A stretch of DNA of 64,000 nt from Clostridia bacterium (GTDB lineage: Bacteria; Bacillota; Clostridia; Oscillospirales; Oscillospiraceae), in assembly GCA_009929315.1 (NCBI GenBank), contig SAAS01000006.1, positions 62,001 through 126,000 on the forward strand. Reading direction: 5' to 3'. The notes under the pieces were generated by a model. The model did no database searches. It was not told the origin of the DNA and saw only the letters and a program-made list of their open reading frames with translations. The translations under genes were made by a program, and so were the position numbers. This document shows, piece by piece, positions 8,641-17,600 of this stretch (positions are counted from its first letter, which is position 1; each line of letters opens with the position of its first letter).

Positions 8641-9633
8641 TCAGAAGGTTATTTCTCCGGCATAGTTTGTTTCGAACATCCTTCGTATCTCATCGGCATC
8701 CGAGCTTTGCCCGAGCGCCCACATAAGCTTTGTTACCGCAGCTTCCGTTGTCATATCAAGACTTTGGATGGCTCCCGTGGCGATGACCTTGCGCCCCACC
8801 TCATAGAGGGAAAAATCGCTTTTCTCGTAGAGGCATTGGCTGCAAACAACAACGGGGATACCGCTGTCCACAAGGCGTTTTATCGGAGTGTAAAGGTCGC
8901 GGTGGAGATAATGCAGTCCTCCCGCGCCGAAGGTTTCGAGCACCACTCCGCGGTATTTGAGCTCCTGCAGGCAATCGAAAATCTTCGGATTTGTGCCCGG
9001 AATGAGCTTTAGGAGAAAAACTTCGTCGCTAAGCTCGCTTTTAAGCTCGCATTTTTCTCCGCGGAGAGGGAAGCGCTCAGTAACCAGCCTTATGCCGTCG
9101 GCAAAAAACTCGCCCCTGTTTTGCGAGTTGACGCTTTCAAAAGCGTCAAAGCCCATTGTGCGCACCTTAACCGCGCGGCAGCCGCGCATAAGCTTGTGAT
9201 TGAAGGCGATTGTCACGCCTATTACGTTGTGGTCGATTGCGGCAAACGCCGTTGCGAGGTTTGACTGCGCGTCCGACAGCGGCGAGCTGATTGGTATCTG
9301 TGAGCCTGTGAATACCACGGGCTTGTCGAGGTTTTGCAGCATAAAGGTTATCATTGACGCAGTATAAGCCATGGTATCCGTGCCGTGGGTAACGACAAAC
9401 CCGTCATAATTCGGCAGCTCGTCAAAAATACTGCGTGCGATTATTTTCCATTCCTCCGGCTGAATGTTCGAGCTGTCAAGATTCAAAATAGCTCTGTATT
9501 CAATATCGTAATACTGCCCGAATTTTTGAAGAGCGCCGAGGAGCTCCGGCGGAGCCGCCTTGGGAACCATGCCCTCCTCGCCTAACTGAGAGGCGATTGT
9601 TCCTCCCGTCGCCAGTATCAGGACCTTTTTCAT
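8641..9633 (-). CDS. ansA: L-asparaginase, type I (cytoplasmic)
   Basis: 330 aa, no signal peptide. Hydrolyses asparagine to aspartate and ammonia. The first catalytic motif ATGGTIAS puts the nucleophile at Thr12, and the second, VTHGTDTMAYTA, holds the Thr-Asp pair near residue 88. GSQIPISSPLSDAQSNL is a family-typical segment. Length and lack of a leader match AnsA rather than the periplasmic type II enzyme. It begins 34 nt after the MATE gene's boundary on the same strand and may be cotranscribed with it. Confidence 0.93.
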   Translation of the reverse strand: MKKVLILATGGTIASQLGEEGMVPKAAPPELLGALQKFGQYYDIEYRAILNLDSSNIQPEEWKIIARSIFDELPNYDGFVVTHGTDTMAYTASMITFMLQNLDKPVVFTGSQIPISSPLSDAQSNLATAFAAIDHNVIGVTIAFNHKLMRGCRAVKVRTMGFDAFESVNSQNRGEFFADGIRLVTERFPLRGEKCELKSELSDEVFLLKLIPGTNPKIFDCLQELKYRGVVLETFGAGGLHYLHRDLYTPIKRLVDSGIPVVVCSQCLYEKSDFSLYEVGRKVIATGAIQSLDMTTEAAVTKLMWALGQSSDADEIRRMFETNYAGEITF

Positions 9634-9666
9634 TGTCTTATCTCCATAATCGTATTTAAGTTAAAG

Positions 9667-11043
9667 CTACTGCGGTTTTGCTTCAAGAACTGACAGCTGT
9701 TTTCGGTTTACCGCACGGAAAAGGACAAAAGCGGCAACCGCCGTAAGAAGCTCCGCCGCCGGTAACGCCCACCACACCATGTTGACATTTCCGGACAGGG
9801 AAAACAAATATGCAAGCGGCAGTGCCGCGGCAAGCTGGCGAACAATTTGCAGAAAAAGTGCGTGAAAACCGTATCCAAGAGCCTGAAAGACGGACGCCAC
9901 AACAAACACAAACGCGGAAAAAAGGTAACCGAGACTGATTGTTTTCAGAGCGGCAACGCCCATAACAACGGTTTCCGGCTTGTCCACGAAAAGCGAAAGT
10001 ATTTGCTTAGGTATCAGTTGGAAGAGCGCAAGCCCAACAAGCATTATCCCCAAGGCGTAGAACAGACCAAGCCGCATTGTTTTTCGGATTCTGTCCGGAC
10101 GTTTTGCCCCGTAATTATAGGCAACAATGGGTATCATGCCGCTGGTCAGTCCGAATACAGGCATGAAAATGAAGCTCTGGAGCTTGAAATAGACACCAAA
10201 AACCGCCGTTGCCGCCGTTGAAAAGCCGATGAGAATCTGGTTCATTCCGAAGGTGAAAACGGAAAACAAAGTGGTGTTGAGTATCGCGGGGACTCCCACC
10301 GCATAAATCTGACCGATTACCTTGCAACTCGGACGGAAGCCCTTCAGTCGAAAACGAATTTCTTTATTTTTCTTAAGATTAAACGCAAGGTCGAAGCACA
10401 TGGCGAGAATCTGCCCGATGACCGTTGCATAAGCCGCGCCCGCAACTCCCATCTTGGGAAAACCGACAAGCCCGAAAATTAGTATCGGGTCAAGAATCAT
10501 ATTTGTCCCCGCTCCGATGAACTGGCTTATCATGGAGTATTTCGTGCGTCCCGTCGACTGGAGAAGCCTAGAAAAGGTAATGTCGAAGAAAAGTCCAAAG
10601 GATATTATCGAGCAGATTGAAAGATAAGCCGTTCCCTCATTTACAATTTCGGTGACATCCGTCTGCGACTGAAAGTACATACGAGTAAAAAGCGCCCCGA
10701 AAACCACAAACACAAGCATATTCAAAAGCGAGAGAAAAATCCCGTTCATTGCCGCAGAATTTACGGCACGCTGGTTTTTCTGACCCAGGCGGCGCGACAA
10801 AAGCGAATTCATGCCGATTCCCGTACCGACGCCGACGCCGATCATAAGATTCTGAATCGGAAACGCGAGCGAAACTGCGGTAAGCGCGTTTTCGCTTATT
10901 TTTGCGACAAAAAAGCTGTCCACAACATTGTAAAGTGCCTGGATAAGCATTGCAAAAATCAGCGGAAGCGATATTTTAAGCAAAAGCTTGTTCTCGGACA
11001 TTGTGCCCATTATATTTTCCGAAACTCTGAGTTCTTCGTTCAT
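9667..11043 (-). CDS. MATE-family multidrug/cation exporter
   Basis: 458 aa with twelve hydrophobic segments in two halves. The N-terminal half has LPLIFAMLIQALYNVVDSFF and the second half VPAILNTTLFSVFTFGMNQIL, matching the internal symmetry of MATE (NorM/DinF type) exporters, which use Na+ or H+ gradients to expel cationic compounds. The substrate cannot be predicted. The ATG at 11043 has only a weak purine stretch upstream, so a downstream start at one of the internal methionines (residue 12 or 15) is possible. Confidence 0.9.
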   Translation of the reverse strand: MNEELRVSENIMGTMSENKLLLKISLPLIFAMLIQALYNVVDSFFVAKISENALTAVSLAFPIQNLMIGVGVGTGIGMNSLLSRRLGQKNQRAVNSAAMNGIFLSLLNMLVFVVFGALFTRMYFQSQTDVTEIVNEGTAYLSICSIISFGLFFDITFSRLLQSTGRTKYSMISQFIGAGTNMILDPILIFGLVGFPKMGVAGAAYATVIGQILAMCFDLAFNLKKNKEIRFRLKGFRPSCKVIGQIYAVGVPAILNTTLFSVFTFGMNQILIGFSTAATAVFGVYFKLQSFIFMPVFGLTSGMIPIVAYNYGAKRPDRIRKTMRLGLFYALGIMLVGLALFQLIPKQILSLFVDKPETVVMGVAALKTISLGYLFSAFVFVVASVFQALGYGFHALFLQIVRQLAAALPLAYLFSLSGNVNMVWWALPAAELLTAVAAFVLFRAVNRKQLSVLEAKPQ

Positions 11044-11349
11044 GTGTCGTTTTCTCTTTCTCTATTATCATTTATCGCGGGCCTGCCTAAAATCGACACA
11101 TACGCGAAGAAAAGCCCTCGTCCGCATTACGGAAATGAATCGGAACAACGGGGGTTTTTGATTATAGCATAAATTTATACAAAATTCAACCGGAAAGCCC
11201 TCCTGTCGAAACTGTGTCATAAAAGCGCTGTAATTTGCGCGAGTTTGTTTTTTTCTCGAAGCTAAATTTTTTATCTCCTCCTGTTTGTTTTTTCGTTTAT
11301 CGGAAATAATTGTTTTGACGCAAGTTTTGTAAGTATACGGAGGTCTGAT
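11044..11349. other. Intergenic region between divergent MATE gene and small ORF
   Basis: About 306 nt, AT-rich on the right side, carrying start signals for both directions. No RNA gene or recognisable repeat is seen. If a mobile element ends here its left boundary is not visible by eye; no sigG 5' sequence is present. Confidence 0.4.
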
Positions 11350-11565
11350 ATGAACTATTCGGAGCGAGGAGCGCGAAAGACTCTCGGCGGAAGGGAGCTC
11401 ACCTTTATACGCTGCGACAGGGACGGAAATATTATCGAGGAAGCCACTCTAAAAAATCTCGGAATTACAAACGCAACGATTGAGCGAATTGTGGGCGATG
11501 TTTCCGCGAGGATAGCGCCGACAGAAGCGGACGGATCTTTTGAGGGCGGTATTATTACGGATTGA
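11350..11565 (+). CDS. Small protein of unknown function, upstream of the recombinase
   Basis: 71 aa, beginning MNYSERGARKTLGGRE. I do not recognise the family. It is charged, soluble, has no signal peptide or cysteines, and ends in an acidic tail. CGGAGG lies 7 nt before the ATG, so translation is likely. It lies 76 nt before the serine recombinase in the same direction, with a hairpin between. Small proteins next to large serine recombinases sometimes are directionality factors; that is a guess from position only. Confidence 0.5.
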   Translation: MNYSERGARKTLGGRELTFIRCDRDGNIIEEATLKNLGITNATIERIVGDVSARIAPTEADGSFEGGIITD

Positions 11566-11596
11566 GGTGCCCTGTCCGAGTGCTTTCAATATCTTA

Positions 11597-11619
11597 AAGC
11601 GGCACCTTAAGTGCCGCTT
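11597..11619 (+). terminator. Hairpin between small ORF and recombinase
   Basis: AAGCGGCAC / GTGCCGCTT, 9 bp with a 5-nt loop, followed by CATTGTTT. It may be a weak terminator or attenuator that separates the small ORF from the recombinase. Confidence 0.5.
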
Positions 11620-11641
11620 CATTGTTTAAAGGGGTCATAAG

Positions 11642-13048
11642 ATGGCAAAGAGCAACATGCACAAGCCCGCACAGGAATCGGATAATATAGTTAAACTCGC
11701 GCTCTATATCCGCGTTTCCACCGACCGTCAGGCCGAGGAGGGCTACTCCATCGAGGTGCAGACGGAGCGGCTTGTCGCCTTTTCAAAGACGCTCGACGGC
11801 GAGGTTTCCTTTGAGCTTTACATCGACGACGGCTTCTCGGGCGCTTCGCTTGAACGTCCCGCAATGCAAAAACTTGTATCGGACGCGAAAAACAAGGCGA
11901 TAACCCATGTCTGCGTCTATAAGCTCGACCGTTTAAGCCGCTCCCAGAAGGACACTCTGCATCTTATTGAGGACGTTTTTTTGCCGAACAATATCGCTTT
12001 CATCTCTGTGCAGGAGAGCTTCAATACCTCAACGGCCTTCGGCAGAGCCGTTGTGGGAATACTTTCCGTCTTTGCGCAGCTTGAGCGTGAAAACATTTAC
12101 GAGCGCACCCGAAGCGGTATGCAAAAGCGCGTTGAGGCCGGCTTCTGGCCCGGTGGCGGCGGGGTGCCCTTCGGCTACGATTACGATTTGGAAAGGGGAA
12201 TTTTGGTTCCCAACAGCGACGCCGACACCGTAAGGCAGGTTTACGCGCTTTATCTGAAGGGCTACTCCCTTCAGAATATTGCAAACATGCTGGGGCTGAA
12301 ATACGAAAAGCTCGCTTCGCAAATAATGCTTCGCAAAACCAACATCGGCATAATCGAATATAACGGTGTTGAATACCGCGGCCTGCACGAACCGATTGTG
12401 TCGCAGGAGATTTTCGAGCGTGCGATGGCCCTTCACGCAAGACGTTCGGAGGGAAGGCTCGTGTCGGTTACGAAACATCTATTGACAGGTCTTGTTTACT
12501 GCGGAGTTTGCGGAGCAAAGCTGCGTTATCAGAAATGGGGAAACCGCGGCTACAAACTCGTGTGCTACTCGCAGCAAATTTCAAAGCCCTATCTTGTGAA
12601 GGATGCCGACTGCGATAACGAATCGGTCTGGGCCGAGGATATTGAACGCGCCGTCATCGCCGATTTAATGGCGATGACGGCCGATGAAATTAAATCAGAG
12701 AGCGAATATTCCCCCGTCACGCTCTCGGATACTCTTAAAAAAAAGAAGCTCTCTCTTGAACAGAAACTCAAGCGGCTATATGACCTTTACTCGGAGGCGG
12801 GAAACGACATTTTACTCGACAGCATCAAGGAGCTTACGGCGGAAATCAAAAATCTGGGCGATAAAATTGAAGAGGAGCTGAGTCGCGGTCTTTGGTCCCG
12901 CCGCGCCGATGCCGCCAAAGAGCAGCTTCGAAGCATTAAAGAAACGTGGATTTACATGGATACTCAGGAGCAGCGCAACCTTATATGCTCCGTTATCGAC
13001 AAAATCACCATTACTCACAATTCAGTCAGAATAGATTACAGATACTAA
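11642..13048 (+). CDS. Large serine recombinase (site-specific, SpoIVCA/phage integrase type)
   Basis: 468 aa. The N-terminal resolvase domain has ALYIRVSTDRQAEEGYSIE with the nucleophile Ser26, and YKLDRLSRS carries the arginine active-site motif. A recombinase domain follows (residues ~170-280), then a zinc ribbon that starts LVYCGVCGAKLRY with a later Cys pair, and a coiled-coil C-terminal part (KKKKLSLEQKLKRLYDLY). This layout is that of large serine recombinases that integrate or excise elements, including SpoIVCA, which rejoins sigK. It reads toward the 3' fragment of sigG, whose break lies about 300 nt downstream. It may therefore have caused the sigG interruption. Confidence 0.93.
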   Translation: MAKSNMHKPAQESDNIVKLALYIRVSTDRQAEEGYSIEVQTERLVAFSKTLDGEVSFELYIDDGFSGASLERPAMQKLVSDAKNKAITHVCVYKLDRLSRSQKDTLHLIEDVFLPNNIAFISVQESFNTSTAFGRAVVGILSVFAQLERENIYERTRSGMQKRVEAGFWPGGGGVPFGYDYDLERGILVPNSDADTVRQVYALYLKGYSLQNIANMLGLKYEKLASQIMLRKTNIGIIEYNGVEYRGLHEPIVSQEIFERAMALHARRSEGRLVSVTKHLLTGLVYCGVCGAKLRYQKWGNRGYKLVCYSQQISKPYLVKDADCDNESVWAEDIERAVIADLMAMTADEIKSESEYSPVTLSDTLKKKKLSLEQKLKRLYDLYSEAGNDILLDSIKELTAEIKNLGDKIEEELSRGLWSRRADAAKEQLRSIKETWIYMDTQEQRNLICSVIDKITITHNSVRIDYRY

Positions 13049-13054
13049 GCTCGG

Positions 13055-13255
13055 CAGCTCCGCAGACGAGGAAGCCGCCCCCTGTTGGCGTTTGCGCTCC
13101 AACTTATGAGGGCGCTGGACGCACGCAGACGAGGAAGCGCCGCCAGTCGCTGTATGTGTATACAGCAGGGCAAGCTGACGCTTAAGAAGCTCCGCAGACG
13201 AGGAAGCGCCGCCTGTCGGCGTATTAACATACGGTAAGGCGGCGCTGACGAAGCA
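13055..13255. repeat. Three tandem copies of a ~65-nt hairpin repeat
   Basis: The 21-nt core CGCAGACGAGGAAGC followed by GCCGCC recurs at 13061, 13124 and 13193, so with periods 63 and 69. Each core is followed by a self-complementary stretch: copy 3 has AGCGCCGCC pairing with GGCGGCGCT about 30 nt on, plus an inner CGTAT/ATACG; copy 2 has CTGTAT/ATACAG. This looks like a dispersed palindromic (REP-like) element repeated in tandem. It is not a CRISPR: the spacers are themselves palindromic and there are no cas genes. Confidence 0.7.
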
Positions 13256-13278
13256 AACAAAAAAGCAATATATAATAT

Positions 13279-13306
13279 TAACGGCGCAAGCCGTTACAAA
13301 ATTTTT
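13279..13306 (+). terminator. Terminator-like hairpin after the recombinase/repeat tract
   Basis: TAACGGC-GCAA-GCCGTTA followed by CAAAATTTTT. A 7-bp stem with a tetraloop and downstream T run; it would end recombinase transcription before the sigG fragment. Confidence 0.6.
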
Positions 13307-13357
13307 CAAAATATTATACCTGCTTTTTTGTGGTGCGGTGTTTCTGGACTAAGGACG

Positions 13358-13861
13358 TTCATTCCGATGATAGCAGGAGAGATACGCCGCTACCTGCGCG
13401 ACAACAGCTCGATTCGCGTAAGCCGAAGCATGCGGGACACGGCTTATCGTGTGCTTCAGGTAAAGGAACGTCTTACGGCGGAGCGCCAGAAAGAGCCTGA
13501 CATTGCGGAAATCGCGAAAATACTGGATATTTCCCGTCAAGAAGTGTATTTTGCGTTGGACGCAATTTCGGAGCCGATTTCAATTTACGAGCCTGTTTTT
13601 TCCGACGGAGGCGAGAGTATCTGCGTGATGGATCAAATCGGCGACACAAAAAACACCGACGACGCGTGGATTGAGCAAATCTCTCTCTCCGCGGCGGTGT
13701 CCTCGCTGGATAAAAGAGAAAAGCGGATACTCGCACTTCGCTTTTATGACGGAAAAACGCAGATGGAGGTTGCTTCCGAGGTGGGCATCAGTCAGGCGCA
13801 GGTGTCACGCCTTGAAAAAAACGCCATTGAGCAAATCAAAAAAAGTATAGATGCAGGCTGA
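13358..13861 (+). pseudogene. sigG: Sporulation sigma factor SigG, 3' part only (5' half missing)
   Basis: The reading frame matches sigma-G from IPMIAGEIRRYLRDN to the end: region 2.4/3 (IRVSRSMRDTAYRVLQVKERL), the segment ISEPISIYEPVFSDGG, and region 4 with KTQMEVASEVGISQAQVSRLEK, about 165 aa of the usual ~260. Regions 1.2 to 2.3, needed for core binding and -10 melting, are absent. Upstream of about 13358 the sequence no longer resembles a sigma factor. The missing half is nowhere in the window. In Clostridia sigG is usually followed by a ylmC/ymxH gene, as here, so the 3' side is native. Either the gene is interrupted by a recombinase element or inversion, or the contig is misjoined. Confidence 0.85.
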
Positions 13862-13893
13862 ATAATTTAATCAAATTTTTGTAATAGGACAAA

Positions 13894-13930
13894 CAAAGCC
13901 CTCCATATCATAGATGCGGGGGGCTTTTGC
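13894..13930 (+). terminator. Terminator-like hairpin after sigG fragment
   Basis: AAAGCCCTCC and GGGGGGCTTTT pair across a 13-nt loop, followed by a short T run. Confidence 0.6.
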
Positions 13931-14026
13931 ATTTCGCGCTATATACGCGAGGCGCCCCCGCCAGGTTGCGGAAAGAGTTTTCTCAGTAACAGTCATAATC
14001 CCCGAAACATTTTGGAAGGAGTTGTC

Positions 14027-14341
14027 ATGTTCATGGAATGCCGTATTGAAGACTTCCGCTACAAAGAAGTTGTTAATGTGTGTGACGGGCAAAGGCTCGG
14101 CTATGTTTGCGACGTAATGATTGACGTTAACACGGGAAATGTTTTGGCGCTGATTGTGCCCGGACGATGCAAGCTTTTAGGGCTTTTCTGGCGCGAGGAC
14201 GACTACATTTTACCCTGGGATTGCATAAAGCGCATAGGCGGCGATATAGTGCTCGTTGATATACCCGGCGAATATCGGCGCGGTCGGCGGGATAAACATC
14301 CTTGGTTCACCTGGCAGTTTGACGAAAAGCACAAACTTTAA
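14027..14341 (+). CDS. YlmC/YmxH-family sporulation protein (PRC-barrel)
   Basis: 104 aa from the ATG at 14027, with GGAAGGAG 6 nt upstream; a TTG 15 nt earlier overlaps the RBS and is rejected. RIEDFRYKEVVNVCDGQRLGYV, then DVNTGNVLALIVPG and YILPWDCIKRIGGDIVLVD are the PRC-barrel pattern of the YlmC/YmxH family, small cytoplasmic proteins of sporulating Firmicutes whose biochemical role is unknown. In many Clostridia the gene follows sigG, as it does here. Confidence 0.87.
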   Translation: MFMECRIEDFRYKEVVNVCDGQRLGYVCDVMIDVNTGNVLALIVPGRCKLLGLFWREDDYILPWDCIKRIGGDIVLVDIPGEYRRGRRDKHPWFTWQFDEKHKL

Positions 14342-14515
14342 GTCAATATACGTTAAATTATTGATTATCCGCAATTTGTTGAAATGAAAGTCGAGCTTGG
14401 GCGAAACATCATTACGTTCGGAACAATTGGCATTATTGTATTTGACGGAATTAAGACTAATTCCCGCACTTTCTTTGGAAAATATCCTGAATTCGTATAA
14501 TATTGTTAATATTCC

Positions 14516-14544
14516 TTGTATTCTCCGCATCTCGCCGATATAAT
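14516..14544 (+). promoter_or_regulatory. Sigma-A-type promoter for pyc
   Basis: TTGTAT (14516-14521), 17 nt, TATAAT (14539-14544). Transcription should start near 14551, directly at the inverted repeat described next. Confidence 0.65.
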
Positions 14545-14552
14545 ATATTCGT

Positions 14553-14588
14553 AAATATGCAATTTTGAAATCCAAAAATTGCATATTT
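14553..14588 (+). promoter_or_regulatory. 14-bp perfect inverted repeat in pyc leader (operator or leader hairpin)
   Basis: AAATATGCAATTTT (14553-14566) and AAAATTGCATATTT (14575-14588) are perfect complements with an 8-nt spacer. The site begins at about +2 of the predicted pyc transcript and ends 32 nt before the start codon. Position and AT-rich symmetry fit a repressor operator; an RNA hairpin is the alternative. There is no U run for a terminator. Confidence 0.65.
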
Positions 14589-14620
14589 CGATTCTTTACA
14601 AGCAAAGAGAGGGAACACAC

Positions 14621-17600
14621 ATGGCCGAAAGGCAATTCAGCAAGGTACTTGTCGCCAACAGAGGTGAAATCGCGATTAGAATTTTCCGCGCCTGCAATGA
14701 GCTCGGTTTGCACACGGTGGCAATGTATTCCAACGAGGATACCTTCACCCTGTTTCGCACAAAAGCCGACGAGGCTTATCTCATCGGCGAAAATAAAAGC
14801 CCGCTCGGCGCTTATTTGGATATTCCCGCCATCATCGACCTTGCCAAGCGCAGGGAGGTAGATGCTATCCACCCCGGCTATGGTTTTCTTTCGGAAAACG
14901 CTGATTTCGCCCGCGCCTGCGAGGACGCGGGTATAAAATTCATAGGTCCGAGTTCGGATATTCTTGGAAAAATGGGCGACAAGCTCAACGCGAAAGCTAT
15001 CGCCATTAAGTGCAATGTCCCCACCATTCCCGGCTGCACCCGCCCGCTCCGTGACGGGGACGAGGCGCTTGAAATGGCAAAAAGCTTCGGCTTTCCCGTC
15101 ATACTCAAGGCAGCGGCAGGCGGCGGCGGGCGCGGAATGCGCCTTTGCCAGAGCGAGAGCGAGGTCAAGTCCTCCTTCGACCTTGTTAAGAGCGAAGCGA
15201 AGAAGGCTTTCGGGAACGATGATATTTTTGTTGAAAAATATCTTGTGGAGCCCAAGCACATCGAGGTTCAGATTCTTGCGGACGAGCACGGGCATGTCAT
15301 GCATCTGGGCGAGCGCGACTGCTCGCTGCAGCGCCGCTATCAGAAGGTTGTCGAATACGCCCCGGCCTTCTCCGTTCCGCAGGAGGTTCGTGACAGGCTG
15401 CACGCCGATGCTGTTAAAATCGCCGAGAGCGTGGGTTACACTAACGCCGGAACGATTGAATTTCTTGTCGACAAGGACTGGAACCATTATTTCATCGAAA
15501 TGAATCCGCGCATACAGGTTGAGCACACCGTGACAGAGATGATTACGGGCATCGACCTTGTCAGAGCGCAGATACTTATTGCCGAGGGGAAGCCGCTTAG
15601 CACCCCCCTTATCGGGCTTGAAAAGCAGAGCGACGTGGAATTTAACGGACACTCCATCCAGTGCCGCGTTACGACCGAGGATCCCGCGAACAATTTTGCT
15701 CCCGACTGCGGCAAAATCTCCTCTTACAGCAACGGCGGCGGCTTCGGAGTCCGTCTGGACGGCGGCTGTGCCGGCGCGGGGGCCGTTATCTCGCCCTACT
15801 ACGACTCGCTGCTTGTTAAGGTTACCTGCTGGGACAAGACCTTTGAAGGCGTTTGCCGCCGCGCGCTGCGCGCAATCAACGAGGTTCACGTCCGCGGCGT
15901 AAAGACCAATATCCCCTTCGTAACAAATATTCTGCACCACCCGACCTTCCATGAAGGCAGGTGCCACACAAAATTCATCGATGAGACACCGATACTCTTT
16001 GACCTTAACCTCTCGCGTGATCGCGCGACCCGCGTTCTTAAATATATCGCGTCAATTCAGGTGGATAACCCCGACATCGACCGCCGCCAGTACAATATCC
16101 CCCGCTTCCCGACTGTGGATTATCCAAAGGCACCGGGCCTCAAGCAGCTTCTGGACGCCGAGGGACCCGACGCGGTCAAGCGCTGGGTGCTTGACCAGAA
16201 AAAGCTTCTGATCACCGATACCACCATGCGCGACGCCCACCAGTCGCTTCTTTCCACCCGCGTTCGTACACGCGACATGGCAAAGGGAGCCGACGGCACC
16301 GCGGCGATTCTTTCGGACTGCTTCTCGCTTGAGATGTGGGGCGGCGCCACCTTCGACGTGGCTTACCGCTACCTCCACGAGTCGCCCTGGGAGCGCCTTG
16401 ATATACTCCGCAAGAAAATTCCCAACGTCCCCTTCCAGATGCTGCTGCGCGGCGCCAACGCCGTCGGCTATAAAAACTACCCCGATAACCTCATTCGCGA
16501 ATTCGTAAAGGAAGCGGCAAAGAGCGGAATCGACGTTTTCCGTATTTTCGACTCGCTCAACTGGATTCCCGGCATGGAAGTCGCCATGGACGAGGTACTC
16601 AATCAAGGTAAGCTTTGCGAAGCGACTATCTGCTACACCGGCGATATTCTCGACCCGAAGCGTGATAAATACACACTCGAATACTACGTCAATATGGCCA
16701 AAGAGCTTGAAAGACGCGGCGCGCACCTCATCGCGATCAAGGATATGTCGGGTTTACTCAAGCCCTACGCGGCTAAAAAGCTCGTTACCGCGCTTAAAAA
16801 CGAGGTTGGGCTGCCGATTCACCTGCATACCCACGATATAAGCGGCAATCAGGTTGCAACCATCCTAATGGCGGCCGAGGCCGGCGTTGACATTGTCGAC
16901 ACAGCGATTTCCTCTATGTCCTCGCTGACCAGCCAGCCCTCGATGAACGCCGTTGTCGCGGCACTTGAAGGTCAGGAGCGCGACACCGGGCTAAAGCTCG
17001 ACGAGCTGCAGAAGCTTACGGATTACTGGTCTGATGTACGTCTGCGTTATGCAAAGTTTGACGGCGGACTAAAATCCCCCGTCACCGAAATCTACAAATA
17101 CGAAATCCCCGGCGGTCAATACACCAATCTCCAGCCGCAGGTTGAATCTATCGGTCTCGGCTCACGCTTTGTCGAGGTTGAGGAGATGTACTCCACCGTC
17201 AACACAATGCTAGGGGACATCGTTAAAGTTACTCCCTCCTCCAAAATGGTCGGTGACCTTGCGATTTTCATGGTTCAAAACGACCTCACGCCCGAGAATA
17301 TCGTTGCGCGGGGCGAGGCTTTGACCTTCCCCGACTCGGTTGTGGACTACTTCAAGGGCATGATGGGTCAGCCCGCCTGGGGCTTCCCCGAGGATTTGCA
17401 AAAGGTGGTTTTGAAGGGCGAAAAGCCCATCACCTGCCGCCCGGGGGAGATTTTGCCTCCGGTGAATTTCGAGGATATCCGCCGCGAAATGGAATCCTTC
17501 ATGGACGGCGAGTACATTAACATGAGAGGTATGCTCTCTTACTGTATGTATCCGAAGGTCTACAAGGAATACCGCACCCATCACAAGGAATACGGCTACC

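Noticed and set aside
12021..12478. Minus-strand frames inside the recombinase gene
   Set aside because: Opposite conserved resolvase sequence, no RBS, no family resemblance.
13055..13255. CRISPR array of three repeats
   Set aside because: Only three copies, unequal spacing, spacers that are palindromic and share sequence, and no cas genes.
13022..13309. Minus-strand 95-aa frame rich in GGASSSA
   Set aside because: It is only the translation of the hairpin repeats; no RBS and no protein family.
14210..15967. 585-aa minus-strand frame opposite pyc
   Set aside because: Antisense to the well-conserved pyc and ymxH genes; a by-product of GC-biased codon use.
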